A stretch of 40,418 nt of DNA, from assembly GCA_029210645.1 (NCBI GenBank), contig JARGFT010000010.1, forward strand, positions 1 through 40,418, read 5' to 3'. The notes under the pieces were generated by a model. That model was given only the letters and a program-made list of their open reading frames with translations. It had not been told where the DNA came from and did not search any database. This stretch comes from Anaerosomatales bacterium (GTDB lineage: Bacteria > Actinomycetota > Coriobacteriia > Anaerosomatales > SLCP01). Made by a program: the position numbers and the translations under genes. Of the stretch, positions 7,297 to 15,137 are shown one piece after another (position 1 is the stretch's first letter; each line of letters begins with the position of its first letter).

Positions 7297-7333
7297 TGCC
7301 CGGGCCTCCGGGCAGCGGTAAGGGTATACCCTT
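7297..7333. promoter_or_regulatory. Hairpin and 14-bp palindrome in a divergent intergenic region
   Basis: TGCCCGG (7297-7303) and CCGGGCA (7308-7314) form a 7-bp inverted repeat. Just downstream, AAGGGTATACCCTT (7320-7333) is a perfect 14-bp palindrome containing a TATACC -10-like core, 59 bp before the DUF6941 gene. The second is a plausible promoter/operator. No good -35 lies at the normal distance. Confidence 0.4.
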
Positions 7334-7391
7334 TCTGTCGGGCGGATGATTCCGGTCGCGGCCTATGGCCGTCTCAGGAGGGGAGCACGCG

Positions 7392-7811
7392 ATGAACGTC
7401 GATCTCGCACTTCTGACGGACTACGCGGCCGTCACCAACGAGGGGAAACTCATCGCGGCCGGCATCTTCGACCGGCTGCGCCCCCCACAGCTGCCATGGC
7501 ACCACCCCACGATGTGCATCGCCTTGCGCGTGCACTTCCACCCGGGTGAGGAGGGCGGTCACAAGATCGGCATCCGCCTTGTCGATCCGGACGGCACGCA
7601 GATCGTGTCCCTCGATGGCGATGCGACCGTGGCTGCGATGGATCCGGTCGAGGGAGGGACTGCCCAGCTCGTGCTCAACCTGAACAACGTGCCGTTCAAG
7701 ATGAAGGGTCGCCACTCCTTCGACGTCTTCCTCGACGGTCGTTACGAGCACAGCATCGCTCTCGTGCTCGATGAGCGGCCCGCCTCGCCGGGCGGCACGG
7801 CAGGAGGGTAG
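7392..7811 (+). CDS. DUF6941 family protein
   Basis: 139 residues from ATG 7392, which has AGGAGGGG about 10 nt upstream; an in-frame ATG at 7365 lies before that site and is less likely. The opening NVDLALLTDYAAVTNEGKLIAAGIFDRL is the hallmark of the DUF6941 family, common in actinobacteria and other bacteria, whose function is unknown. The rest is predicted beta-rich with no catalytic motif or export signal, so it is probably a cytoplasmic beta-sandwich. It is followed after 7 bp by a lipoprotein gene, suggesting co-transcription. Confidence 0.8.
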   Translation: MNVDLALLTDYAAVTNEGKLIAAGIFDRLRPPQLPWHHPTMCIALRVHFHPGEEGGHKIGIRLVDPDGTQIVSLDGDATVAAMDPVEGGTAQLVLNLNNVPFKMKGRHSFDVFLDGRYEHSIALVLDERPASPGGTAGG

Positions 7812-7818
7812 GGGAGCC

Positions 7819-8271
7819 ATGTTCCCTCTCGCAGCCGCTCGCACCCCGGTGGTGCAGCATGCTCGCCGCGTCGCCGTACTGTTCGTCCTGCTCCTGGCCC
7901 TGATGCTCGCCGCATGCGCCTCGCCCCGGCCGCCCGATGCCGAGCCGACCATCCGCGGCGTCATCGTGGACATCACACCCGGCCCTGACGGGACCGGGTT
8001 TGCGCTCATCGTCTGGCACGAGTCGCTCGGCGAGGTCTACGACCTCGACTCGATCGCCGCGACTATCGACGAGGAGACCGAGCTGTTCGACCGCGAGGGC
8101 AACGTCATCGACTTCGCTGACCTCGCGGTGCGCGACGTGGTCGATGCCTGGTTCAGCGGAGCGATCGCCGAGTCCTACCCGCCGCAGGGTACCGCTGATG
8201 CGGTGCGCGTCATCGGCGAGTTCGACGAGATCCGGCCTCTGCCGATCCCGCGCGGCCTCATCGAACCGTAA
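7819..8271 (+). CDS. Small lipoprotein of unknown function
   Basis: 150 residues from ATG 7819. The ribosome site is the GGGGAG just after the previous stop. Residues 17-33 form a lipoprotein signal ending in LMLAAC, with C33 as the predicted lipidation site. The mature part ([22 protein letters not shown]..., [20 protein letters not shown]) resembles small OB-like or DUF3221-type extracytoplasmic domains that begin with a G-x-I/V-V pattern, but I cannot name the family with certainty. It lies 7 bp after the DUF6941 gene and 26 bp before the DUF255 gene. Confidence 0.75.
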   Translation: MFPLAAARTPVVQHARRVAVLFVLLLALMLAACASPRPPDAEPTIRGVIVDITPGPDGTGFALIVWHESLGEVYDLDSIAATIDEETELFDREGNVIDFADLAVRDVVDAWFSGAIAESYPPQGTADAVRVIGEFDEIRPLPIPRGLIEP

Positions 8272-8297
8272 GCCCACGGACCCCCGGAGGAATGACC

Positions 8298-10133
8298 ATG
8301 CCAAACCGCCTCGCACACGAGACCAGCCCCTATCTGCTGCAGCACGCGGACAATCCCGTGGACTGGTATCCCTGGGGTCCGGAGGCGTTCGAACGGGCGC
8401 GTGCCGAGGACAAGCCGGTGTTCCTGAGCGTCGGCTACTCGGCGTGCCACTGGTGTCACGTCATGGAGCAGGAGAGCTTCGAAGACGAGGCCACCGCGCT
8501 CCTGCTCAACGCCAACTTCGTGCCGGTGAAGGTCGACCGCGAGGAGCGTCCCGACGTCGACTCGGTGTACATGGATGCCGTCAACGCCGTCGCCGGTCGC
8601 GGCGGGTGGCCGATGAGCGTGTTCCTCACCCCGGCAGGCGAGCCGTTCTACGCCGGCACGTACTTCCCGGCGGTCGGCCGGCAGGGGATGCCCTCGTTCA
8701 AGGAGGCCCTCGATCAGCTTGCAGGCCTGTGGGAGACCCAGCGCGACGAGGTGCTCTCTGCAGCCGCTCGCCTGACGGCCGACATCCGCTCGGCGCGCGA
8801 TGCGCTTGCGTCTTCCGGTGGCGGTGAGCTCCCGGGAGCCGAGACGCTCCACGACGCAGCCACGCGCCTGGCCTACGAGTTCGACGAGGACGACGGCGGC
8901 TGGGGCGGCCCGCCGAAGTTCCCGCAGCCGATGGTGGTCGAGTTCCTCCTGCGCCGCTACCGGCAGACCGACGACGGGCGGCTCATGCGCATGGTCTCCG
9001 AGACGCTCGACGCGATGGCCGCCGGCGGCCTGTACGACCAGCTCGGCGGCGGGTTTCACCGCTACGCCACCGACCTGCACTGGCGCATCCCGCACTTCGA
9101 GAAGATGCTCACCGACAACGCGCAGCTCGCGCGGGTCTATCTTGCCGGCTGGGAGCTCACCGGGCTCGCGCACTACCGGCGCGTGGCGACCGACACGCTC
9201 GACTACCTGCTTCGCGAGATGGCCGACCCGGCCGGTGGCTTCTACTCGGCCCAGGACGCCGACACCGAGGGCGAGGAGGGACGCTTCTTCGTATGGACTC
9301 CGCAACAGGTGGCCGCCGCGCTCGAGGGCACGCCCGAGGCCGCCGACGGCGGTGTGGAGCTCTTGTGCTCGGCGTACGGCGTGACTCCCGGGGGCAACTT
9401 CGAGGGCAGCACCGTGCTGCACCTCCCGCGGCCCGTTTCCGAGCTGGCTTCCGAGACCGGCATCCCCGTCGATGACCTCGAGGACCGGCTTGCCGCGATG
9501 CGCCGCACGCTCTTCGAGGCGCGCGAGTCACGGGTGCGCCCGGCGCGCGACGAGAAGGTACTCGCCGGGTGGAACGGGCTTGCGCTCGGGGCGTTCGCGA
9601 CCGCCGCCCGCGTGCTCGACCGCTCCGACTATCGCCAGGCCGCCGAACGCACCGCGCACTTCCTCCTCGGCGAGATGATGACCGCCGACGGCAGGATGTA
9701 CCGCAACTGGAAAGACGGGCGGGCCACCCTCAACGGCTATCTCGAGGACTACGCCAACGTCGCCGAGGGCCTGCTCGAGCTCTTCGAGACCACACGCGAC
9801 GAGCGCTGGCTTGCCGGAGCCACGGAGCTCGCCGGATCGATCGTCGAACACTTCTCCGACCCGGCGGGCGGCTTCTTCGACACGAGCGACGATCACGAGC
9901 AGCTCATCGTCCGCCCGAAGGTCGTGCAGGACGGCGCGGTGCCTTCCGGCGGAGCGATGGCCACCGGCGTCCTGTTGCGTCTGGCCGTGCGCACCCGCGA
10001 CGCGCGCTACTCCGACCCGGCCGCCGCCGCACTGCGCTCGGTCGGCCCGGTGCTCTCCCGTGCCCCGCTCGGCTTCGCGAAGTGGCTCACCGTGTTCGCG
10101 GGCTTCCTCGAGGAGCGCGAGCAGATGGAGTGA
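8298..10133 (+). CDS. DUF255 thioredoxin-fold / YyaL-family protein (SPATA20-like)
   Basis: 611 residues from ATG 8298, 7 nt after GGAGG; an ATG two codons earlier (8292) overlaps that ribosome site too closely. The N-terminal DUF255 domain is thioredoxin-like: [21 protein letters not shown], then SACHWCHVM with a CxxC (about C50/C53), and [10 protein letters not shown]. The rest (about 190-600) is an alpha/alpha six-barrel similar to N-acylglucosamine 2-epimerases and glycosidase folds, including [13 protein letters not shown] and the [13 protein letters not shown] region. Length is about 10 percent shorter than typical members of around 680. Members are widespread, but the reaction is not established. 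Confidence 0.93.
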   Translation: MPNRLAHETSPYLLQHADNPVDWYPWGPEAFERARAEDKPVFLSVGYSACHWCHVMEQESFEDEATALLLNANFVPVKVDREERPDVDSVYMDAVNAVAGRGGWPMSVFLTPAGEPFYAGTYFPAVGRQGMPSFKEALDQLAGLWETQRDEVLSAAARLTADIRSARDALASSGGGELPGAETLHDAATRLAYEFDEDDGGWGGPPKFPQPMVVEFLLRRYRQTDDGRLMRMVSETLDAMAAGGLYDQLGGGFHRYATDLHWRIPHFEKMLTDNAQLARVYLAGWELTGLAHYRRVATDTLDYLLREMADPAGGFYSAQDADTEGEEGRFFVWTPQQVAAALEGTPEAADGGVELLCSAYGVTPGGNFEGSTVLHLPRPVSELASETGIPVDDLEDRLAAMRRTLFEARESRVRPARDEKVLAGWNGLALGAFATAARVLDRSDYRQAAERTAHFLLGEMMTADGRMYRNWKDGRATLNGYLEDYANVAEGLLELFETTRDERWLAGATELAGSIVEHFSDPAGGFFDTSDDHEQLIVRPKVVQDGAVPSGGAMATGVLLRLAVRTRDARYSDPAAAALRSVGPVLSRAPLGFAKWLTVFAGFLEEREQME

Positions 10134-10157
10134 GGCGGGAACGCCCTGCTCCTCGGG

Positions 10158-10163
10158 TACACT
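10158..10163 (+). promoter_or_regulatory. -10 box TACACT placing transcription start on the cls ATG
   Basis: TACACT is followed by 6 nt and then ATG 10170. No Shine-Dalgarno sequence precedes the ATG. The expected transcript would therefore begin at or next to the start codon. The -35 region is weak. Confidence 0.45.
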
Positions 10164-10169
10164 CCTGAC

Positions 10170-11606
10170 ATGCTCACAGAGGTCATCACCGCGGTCATCG
10201 CGGTCTACGTCATCATCGTCGTCATCATCCTCATCTACGAGGACCGCGACCCTTCCACAACGCTCGCCTGGCTCCTCATCCTGCTCTTCCTGCCGGTCGT
10301 GGGCATCCCGCTCTACTTCTTCACGGGTCGCATGTGGCCGTGGCAGCGCCACCGCAAGCGCATCGATGCGCTGAACGCCATCGAAGCCCACCGCGTGCTG
10401 CCGTCGGTCTACGGCGAGCACCAGCTCTGGGCCAACGAGCGCCGTGCCCGCTACGACGGGACCGACGTCGCCAAGATCATCAACATGATCGAGCGGCAGA
10501 GCGACGGACATCCGCTGCCCGCCGACACCGTGGAGATCTTCACCTCCGGCGCGGAGAAGTTCGACCGCCTCATCGCCGACATCGAGGCGGCGACCGACCA
10601 CATCCACCTGCAGTACTTCATCTGGGAGCGCGACGAGCTCACCGCGCGGGTGACCGAGGTGCTGCGCCGCAAGGTGGCCGAGGGCGTGAGCGTGCGGATC
10701 ATGTACGACTTCGCCGGATCGTTCAATCACCGCAAAGACGAGCTGAAATCCCTCGAGCGGGCCGGTGCTCAGGTCGAGGCCGATCTCACCAAGTTCAACG
10801 AGCTCAACTACCGCAACCACCTCAAGATCGCGGTCATCGACGCCCGGGTCGGTTACACCGGCGGCATGAACATGGGGCAGGAGTACATCGACGGCGGCTC
10901 CCGCTTCGACCTCTGGCGTGACACGCACCTGCGCGTCAGCGGACCCTTCGTCGCCGAGTTGCAGCGTCTCTTCGTGGAGCGGTGGTTCGCCAACCGCAAC
11001 GAGAACCTGTGGGTCGAGCGCTACTTCCCCGTGCTCGCGTCGGCCGACCCCTCCTCGGCCATCATGCTCCAGCTCGTCCACTCCAGCGTCGGAGACCAGT
11101 GGGAGGCGGTCAAGCAGACCTTCCTGCACGCGGTGGCGAGCGCTGATCGCTGCGTGCGCATCCAGTCGCCCTACTTCGTGCCGGACCAGTCCTTCTACGA
11201 CGCGCTGCTCACCGCCGGGCTCGGCGGGGTCGACGTGCGCTTCATGATGACCGGCGTGCCGGACAAGAAGATCGCGTTTTGGGCCGCGCGCACCTACTTC
11301 CCCAAGGTCATCGCCGCCGGCGTGCGCGTCTACCAATACACCGCCGGGTTCTTCCACGCCAAGTCGCTCGCCGTGGACTCGATGTTCTGCGCGCTGGGCA
11401 CCGCGAACATCGACGTGCGCTCCTTCAGCCTGCACGACGAGCTCATGGTCTTCATCTACGACGAGGAGGTCACCCGCCAGGTCGAGTTGCACTTCGAGAC
11501 CGACCTCGCGTACTGCCGGGAGGTCACCGCCGAGGAGCTCGAGCGCGACGGCCGCCTCGTGCGCTTCCGCAACTCGGTCATGCGCCTGGCGTCCCGCGCG
11601 CTATAG
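10170..11606 (+). CDS. cls: Cardiolipin synthase (phospholipase D superfamily)
   Basis: 478 residues. Two N-terminal membrane spans (about 4-23 and 32-52) are followed by two phospholipase D domains. Both HKD catalytic motifs are intact: H217-L-K219 with D224, and H396-A-K398 with D403, each followed by the GG.N or G.AN.D companion motif (GGMNMG, GTANIDVRSF). The enzyme condenses two phosphatidylglycerols to cardiolipin plus glycerol at the inner membrane. The ATG has no ribosome site but sits 6 nt from a TACACT -10 box, suggesting a leaderless mRNA. The gene stands alone. Confidence 0.95.
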   Translation: MLTEVITAVIAVYVIIVVIILIYEDRDPSTTLAWLLILLFLPVVGIPLYFFTGRMWPWQRHRKRIDALNAIEAHRVLPSVYGEHQLWANERRARYDGTDVAKIINMIERQSDGHPLPADTVEIFTSGAEKFDRLIADIEAATDHIHLQYFIWERDELTARVTEVLRRKVAEGVSVRIMYDFAGSFNHRKDELKSLERAGAQVEADLTKFNELNYRNHLKIAVIDARVGYTGGMNMGQEYIDGGSRFDLWRDTHLRVSGPFVAELQRLFVERWFANRNENLWVERYFPVLASADPSSAIMLQLVHSSVGDQWEAVKQTFLHAVASADRCVRIQSPYFVPDQSFYDALLTAGLGGVDVRFMMTGVPDKKIAFWAARTYFPKVIAAGVRVYQYTAGFFHAKSLAVDSMFCALGTANIDVRSFSLHDELMVFIYDEEVTRQVELHFETDLAYCREVTAEELERDGRLVRFRNSVMRLASRAL

Positions 11607-11675
11607 TCCTTCCGCGGGTCCGGGATTCTGCAAGAAACTCCGTGCGATGTGACGGCGGACACCAACTCCGCCCGT

Positions 11676-11704
11676 TTGGAGTGCCGATAGTGCGGGTGTA
11701 GGAT
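11676..11704 (+). promoter_or_regulatory. Promoter upstream of the secreted Ala/Lys/Glu-rich gene
   Basis: A -35 TTGGAG (11676-11681) and -10 TAGGAT (11699-11704) are separated by exactly 17 bp, predicting a start near 11711 and a leader of about 45 nt before ATG 11755. The -10 element matches the TAnnnT form seen elsewhere in this window. Confidence 0.55.
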
Positions 11705-11754
11705 GGGACTGTAGATTTGTTGGCGCGCACTCGCGCAGGTGAAAGGACGGGATC

Positions 11755-12431
11755 ATGCGGAGGATCGTCGCACTGGCAACGCTCATCGCTCTGGCGGCCA
11801 CACTGCTGGTGCCGGTCGCCGCACTCGCCAAGGGCGGCCCGCCCGCTGGCAAGGGTTCCGGTTTCACGCCGCCCGGTCAGGCCAAGAAGGTCGCGGCACC
11901 GGCTGAAGAGCCGGTGGTGGCCGCTGAGGTCGTAGAGCCCGAGGGCGATGCCCCGGAGCCGGACGGCACGCAGGCGCGCAAGGCCGAGAAGGCCGCCGCG
12001 AAGGCCGAGAAGGCCGCGGAGAAGGCCGAGTGGAAGGCCGTGCACAAGCCCGCCGGGACGGTCGCCGCCTCGGAGGAGGAGAGCGAGACGCCCGACGGCG
12101 ACGACGCGGACATGAGCCCGAGGAGCAGGGCAAGCTCACCGGTATCGCCAACGCGCTCTCGCGCATCATGGCCAACATCGAGCGTGCCGAGGCGCGGGTC
12201 GAGGCCGGTCAGAAGTCACACGTTCCGCAGGGCCTGCTGAACGTGCTTGCCAAGTTCCTCGGCTGGCTCGGGATCGATGCCGAGCCCGATATTGACGCCG
12301 ACGATCCGGGTCTGGACGATCCCGGCCTCACGGATCCGGGCAACGGCTCGGATGAGGAAACGTCCACCCCGCTGCCCGATGAAGGTTCAGAGGAAGACAC
12401 CGTAACCGTCGAACCAGAGCTCGAAGAGTAG
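11755..12431 (+). pseudogene. Secreted Ala/Lys/Glu-rich, acidic-tailed protein, interrupted by an apparent -1 frameshift
   Basis: From ATG 11755 (GAAAGGACGGG upstream) the protein starts with a signal peptide (about 1-25, ALA cleavage), a Gly/Pro stretch (KGSGFTPPGQAKK), and an Ala/Lys/Glu-rich probable coiled coil (about 75-100). At about 12112 the sensible coding shifts by -1: frame one degenerates into Ser/Arg-rich noise ending at 12240. The adjacent frame continues as EPEEQGKLTGIANALSRIMANIE and a Pro/Asp-rich acidic tail ending TVEPELEE at 12431. Losing one base between GAC and ATGAG (an original GAC-GAT-GAG) would explain it. No slippery heptamer is seen, so this is a sequencing indel or a genuine mutation rather than programmed frameshifting. 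Function unknown; probably extracytoplasmic. Confidence 0.6.
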
Positions 12432-12457
12432 TCGCAGCACCTTCCTGTGAACCACCG

Positions 12458-12479
12458 AAGGGCCCCGAAAGGGGCCCTT
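12458..12479 (+). terminator. Strong hairpin terminator
   Basis: AAGGGCCCC (12458-12466), GAAA tetraloop, GGGGCCCTT (12471-12479) form a perfect 9-bp stem, followed by CCTC. It lies between convergent genes (end 12431, and lrp ending at 12532) and could serve both. Confidence 0.8.
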
Positions 12480-12531
12480 CCTCGTGTGCCGGCACAGGTG
12501 CATGCATGCCGGCGAGACAGGGGCCGTGCCG

Positions 12532-12972
12532 CTACGCTCCCCCGAAGTCGATGCGCCGCCACGTGACCGGCGAGGAGAGCACGATCGAGGTGTTCGTCTG
12601 GCCGTAGGGGAGCAGTTTGACGATGACGCGCTCCAGGTGTGAGACGGACTCGACCGCCACCTTCATGATGAAGCCCTCGCCGCCGGTGACGTGGTGGAAC
12701 TCGAGCACCTCGGGGATCTCCCGCACGAGATCTGAGAGTTGCCGCCCGAGTTCGTGGGGCGAGGTCAGCCGGACGAACGCCACCATGCCGCGCCCGGCCT
12801 TCTCCAGGTCGATGGCTGCGTGGTACCCGGTGATGATGCCGTCGGTCTCCAGCCGCCGCACGCGCTCGGCGACCGCCGGGGCGCTGAGCCCTACCTCCCG
12901 GCCGAGCTCGGCGTAGGAGATGCGCGCGTCCTCCTGCAGGAGTCTGAGGATGCGGGTGTTGATCTCGTCCAC
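12532..12972 (-). CDS. Lrp/AsnC-family transcriptional regulator
   Basis: 146 residues from GTG 12972, with AAAGGAAAG as ribosome site. The N-terminal winged helix (DEINTRILRLLQEDARISYAELGREVGLSAPAVAERVRRLETDGII) is followed by a RAM/AsnC ligand-binding domain (about 65-140), including HHVTGGEGFIMKVAV. These proteins form octamers or dimers of dimers and respond to amino acids. It is divergent from an EamA-type exporter across an AT-rich 140-bp gap, so regulation of that exporter and of itself is the natural inference, as for other Lrp/exporter pairs. Confidence 0.93.
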   Translation of the reverse strand: MDEINTRILRLLQEDARISYAELGREVGLSAPAVAERVRRLETDGIITGYHAAIDLEKAGRGMVAFVRLTSPHELGRQLSDLVREIPEVLEFHHVTGGEGFIMKVAVESVSHLERVIVKLLPYGQTNTSIVLSSPVTWRRIDFGGA

Positions 12973-13112
12973 GGTACTTTCCTTTCGAAGGCATTACAAC
13001 ACGAGATACATTGATAGCATAGCACTCGACCCTTGCGACCTTCGGTTACCTCTCCATATCCCGGGCTTACCCCTCTACACTGTGCACACCACACACGGAG
13101 GAGGTGACGGGC

Positions 13113-14078
13113 ATGGCGAAGCGCTACGGGATCGGGACGGTCGTGGCACTGGTGTTCACGCTGCTCGTCTGGTCGACGACCTTCGCCGGCCTGCGTGCGT
13201 CCCTCGCATACTTCACCCCCGGCCACCTCGTCTTCCTGCGCTGGGGCATCGCCGCACTCGTGCTGGCCGGCTACGGCGCGCTCACGGGCATGCGCGTGCC
13301 GGCCAGACGCGATCTGCCTGCGATCCTGCTCGCCGGGCTGCTGGGCTTCGGGGTCTACCAGATCGCGCTCGCCTACGGCCAGTCCGGCCTGACCGCCGGC
13401 ACCGGCGGCCTGCTCATCAACCTCGCTCCGGCGTTCACCACGGTGCTCGCCGCCGCGCTGAGACTCGAGCGTGTGACGTGGCGCCTGTGGGCGGGCCTGG
13501 GTGTGAGCCTGGCAGGCGTGGTGCTGCTCGGCGTCGCGCGCGGCGGGTTCGGTGGCAGCCCGGGTCATGCCGCTCTGGTGGCACTTGCTGCCGCATCCTT
13601 TGCCGGTTACGTGATCGTCTCCCGCCCACTGTTGGCCCGCTACTCGCCGCTCGAGGTGACCACGTATGCGATCTGCGCCGGCTCGCTGCCCTTCCTCATC
13701 TGGGCGCCGGGCGCGCTCTTGGCGCTCCCCGCCGTGCCCGCCGCCGGCCTCCTCACCCTGCTCTACATGGCGATGCTGCCGGCGGCGCTTTCCTACGTGG
13801 CGTGGTCGCGCGCCGTCGCGGTCCTGCCGCCGAGCGTCGCTGCGCGCGGCCTGTACCTGGTCCCGGTCATCGGTCTGGCGGTCGCGTGGGCGTGGCTCGG
13901 CGAGGTCCCGAGCGTGACGGCGGTCGCGGGAGGCCTCGTCGTGATCGCCGGCGTGCTCGTCGCGTCGTCCAAGCCGCGTCCGGTTGCGATGGGCACACGC
14001 CCCCGGACGTCCGACCCGGACCCGGCCGGCAGTGCGGCCCCGGGAATGACACCCTCCCTCGGCACTCGCGCTGCCTGA
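13113..14078 (+). CDS. EamA/DMT-superfamily transporter
   Basis: 321 residues from ATG 13113, 8 nt after GGAGGAGG; a GTG at 13104 overlaps that site. About ten membrane helices form two EamA repeats (first about 10-140, second about 150-285). Conserved features include WSTTFAGLRASLAYFTP in helix 1, FGVYQIALAYGQSGLTAGTGGLLINLAPAFTTVLA, and ALSYVAWSRAVAVLPPSVAARGLYLVPVIG. The C-terminal 35 residues are hydrophilic. Members export amino acids and other metabolites, and the divergent Lrp gene suggests an amino-acid efflux role. A TACACT box lies at 13076-13081. Confidence 0.92.
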   Translation: MAKRYGIGTVVALVFTLLVWSTTFAGLRASLAYFTPGHLVFLRWGIAALVLAGYGALTGMRVPARRDLPAILLAGLLGFGVYQIALAYGQSGLTAGTGGLLINLAPAFTTVLAAALRLERVTWRLWAGLGVSLAGVVLLGVARGGFGGSPGHAALVALAAASFAGYVIVSRPLLARYSPLEVTTYAICAGSLPFLIWAPGALLALPAVPAAGLLTLLYMAMLPAALSYVAWSRAVAVLPPSVAARGLYLVPVIGLAVAWAWLGEVPSVTAVAGGLVVIAGVLVASSKPRPVAMGTRPRTSDPDPAGSAAPGMTPSLGTRAA

Positions 14079-14129
14079 TAGAATGGTGCGTCGCGTCGCA
14101 CCGTCCTGCAGCACGAATGGAGTCTGCCG

Positions 14130-14750
14130 ATGAATCTCACGCCGATCGTCCGCCGCATCATGCTCGGTGCGGTCGTCCTCCTCCTTGCCGTCGTGGGCTA
14201 CCTCACCTGGACGATGCCGCCGGTCCTGCAGCTCGGTACGCTGGTGCGTCTCGTGATCTTCCACGGCGCCTCTACGTGGGTGAATATGGCCGCCTTCACG
14301 CTGGCGGGTCTTGCGGGGCTCGTGTACCTTGCCACGAGACGGGACTCGGCGTATCGCCTCGGGGCCGCGTTCCGCTACCTTGCCGTGCCGTGGTGGATCG
14401 TCAACACCGGGCTGGGCCTGCTTTCCTCGCGGCTGGCCTGGAACAGCATCAACCTCGCCGAGCCGAGGCTCCAGGCCACCTTCTGGATCATGCTGGCCGC
14501 CGGCCTCGTGCTCGCGGTCGACTTCGGATTCGGCAAGCGCCGCTGGTCTTCGCTGGCCGATGTCGCGATGGCCGGTGTGCTGTGGACGCTCATTCTGGGC
14601 GCCAGCAACTTCGTGCACCCCGACAATCCGGTCATGAACTCGGGGCCGGAGATCCAGATCCCGTTCTTCGGCATCGTCGCCTCGTTCTTCGCTGCCGCAC
14701 TTCTGGCCGCCACGGTGATCTCCTCGCTGATTCCGGCCGAGGAAGGCTGA
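14130..14750 (+). CDS. CcmC-like (heme-handling) integral membrane protein, tentative
   Basis: 206 residues with six hydrophobic spans; GGAGTC precedes ATG. The region VIFHGASTWVNMAAFTLAG resembles the HVPSAW span of CcmC/CcsA heme-handling proteins. SRLAWNSINLAEPRLQATFWIML is reminiscent of their W-x-D-x-R-L segment, and ASNFVHPDNPVMNSG aligns loosely with the vNvPivyfS segment that follows it. The tryptophan-rich WWD motif itself is not complete (only PWWIVNTGLG). No other cytochrome c maturation genes are nearby. I infer a divergent CcmC-type protein; an unrelated six-helix membrane protein remains possible. Confidence 0.6.
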   Translation: MNLTPIVRRIMLGAVVLLLAVVGYLTWTMPPVLQLGTLVRLVIFHGASTWVNMAAFTLAGLAGLVYLATRRDSAYRLGAAFRYLAVPWWIVNTGLGLLSSRLAWNSINLAEPRLQATFWIMLAAGLVLAVDFGFGKRRWSSLADVAMAGVLWTLILGASNFVHPDNPVMNSGPEIQIPFFGIVASFFAAALLAATVISSLIPAEEG

Positions 14751-14845
14751 CCGCCGAACCGGACGCCCGTCCGACCCGTCCGCGTGCACAGGCTCTTCCA
14801 CACCGCGCCGGGCTGCGCTACGATGCGTGCGACAACTGCATAGAT

Positions 14846-14969
14846 GCGTCCCCAGGTGCCCGCGAACCGCGGGAGAATAGGGAAGCCGGTGAGAACCCGG
14901 CACGGACCCGCCACTGTGAAGTGAGGCTGGAAAGCAGCCTCCGAAGTCAGGAGACCTGCCGGGGGACGC
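14846..14969 (+). ncRNA. Cobalamin (adenosylcobalamin) riboswitch aptamer
   Basis: The aptamer is bounded by a P1 helix GCGTCCCC (14846-14853) / GGGGACGC (14962-14969). It contains the conserved core GGGAAGCCGGTGAGAA, then GGCACGGACCCGCCACTGTGA, and the B12 box AGTCAGGAGACCTGCC near 14945-14960. This is the standard arrangement controlling B12 transport and synthesis genes. It sits in the 387-bp gap before btuF, which otherwise holds only the terminator at 15068-15101 and the btuF ribosome site. Confidence 0.95.
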
Positions 14970-15067
14970 GCGACGCGGCCTTCGAGGTAACGAGGCTTGA
15001 TCGCGACGCCGGACCCGCCATCCGTACCAGCACCAGACCCGGCGCACGACCTCTCTCGCTCACACCG

Positions 15068-15101
15068 AAGACCCGCACTCATCACGAGTGGCGGGTCTTT
15101 C
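15068..15101 (+). terminator. Riboswitch-linked transcription terminator
   Basis: AAGACCCGCACTC (15068-15080) pairs with GAGTGGCGGGTCTT (15086-15099) apart from one bulged G, followed by TC. It lies about 100 nt after the aptamer and 37 nt before the btuF ATG, fitting an OFF switch that terminates when B12 is bound. Confidence 0.75.
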
Positions 15102-15137
15102 GCGTGTCGGGGGCCGCACGACACACGAGGAGGCTCC

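Noticed and set aside
9528-11492. A 654-codon minus-strand frame opposite the DUF255 and cls genes
   Set aside because: Low-complexity His/Glu/Asp-rich composition is typical of antisense frames in GC-rich genes; cls on the plus strand has both HKD motifs.
11980-12110. Programmed -1 ribosomal frameshift as explanation for the interrupted gene
   Set aside because: No X-XXY-YYZ slippery heptamer or adjacent pseudoknot is visible; repeated AAGGCCGAG units do not allow tandem slippage. A simple indel is more economical.
12891-15047. A 718-codon open frame on the minus strand and an 853-codon frame on the plus strand (12920-15481) over the same area
   Set aside because: Both are Arg/Gly/His-rich shadows of high-GC coding DNA. 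They run across the EamA gene, the CcmC-like gene and the cobalamin riboswitch, which have clear family signatures in other frames.
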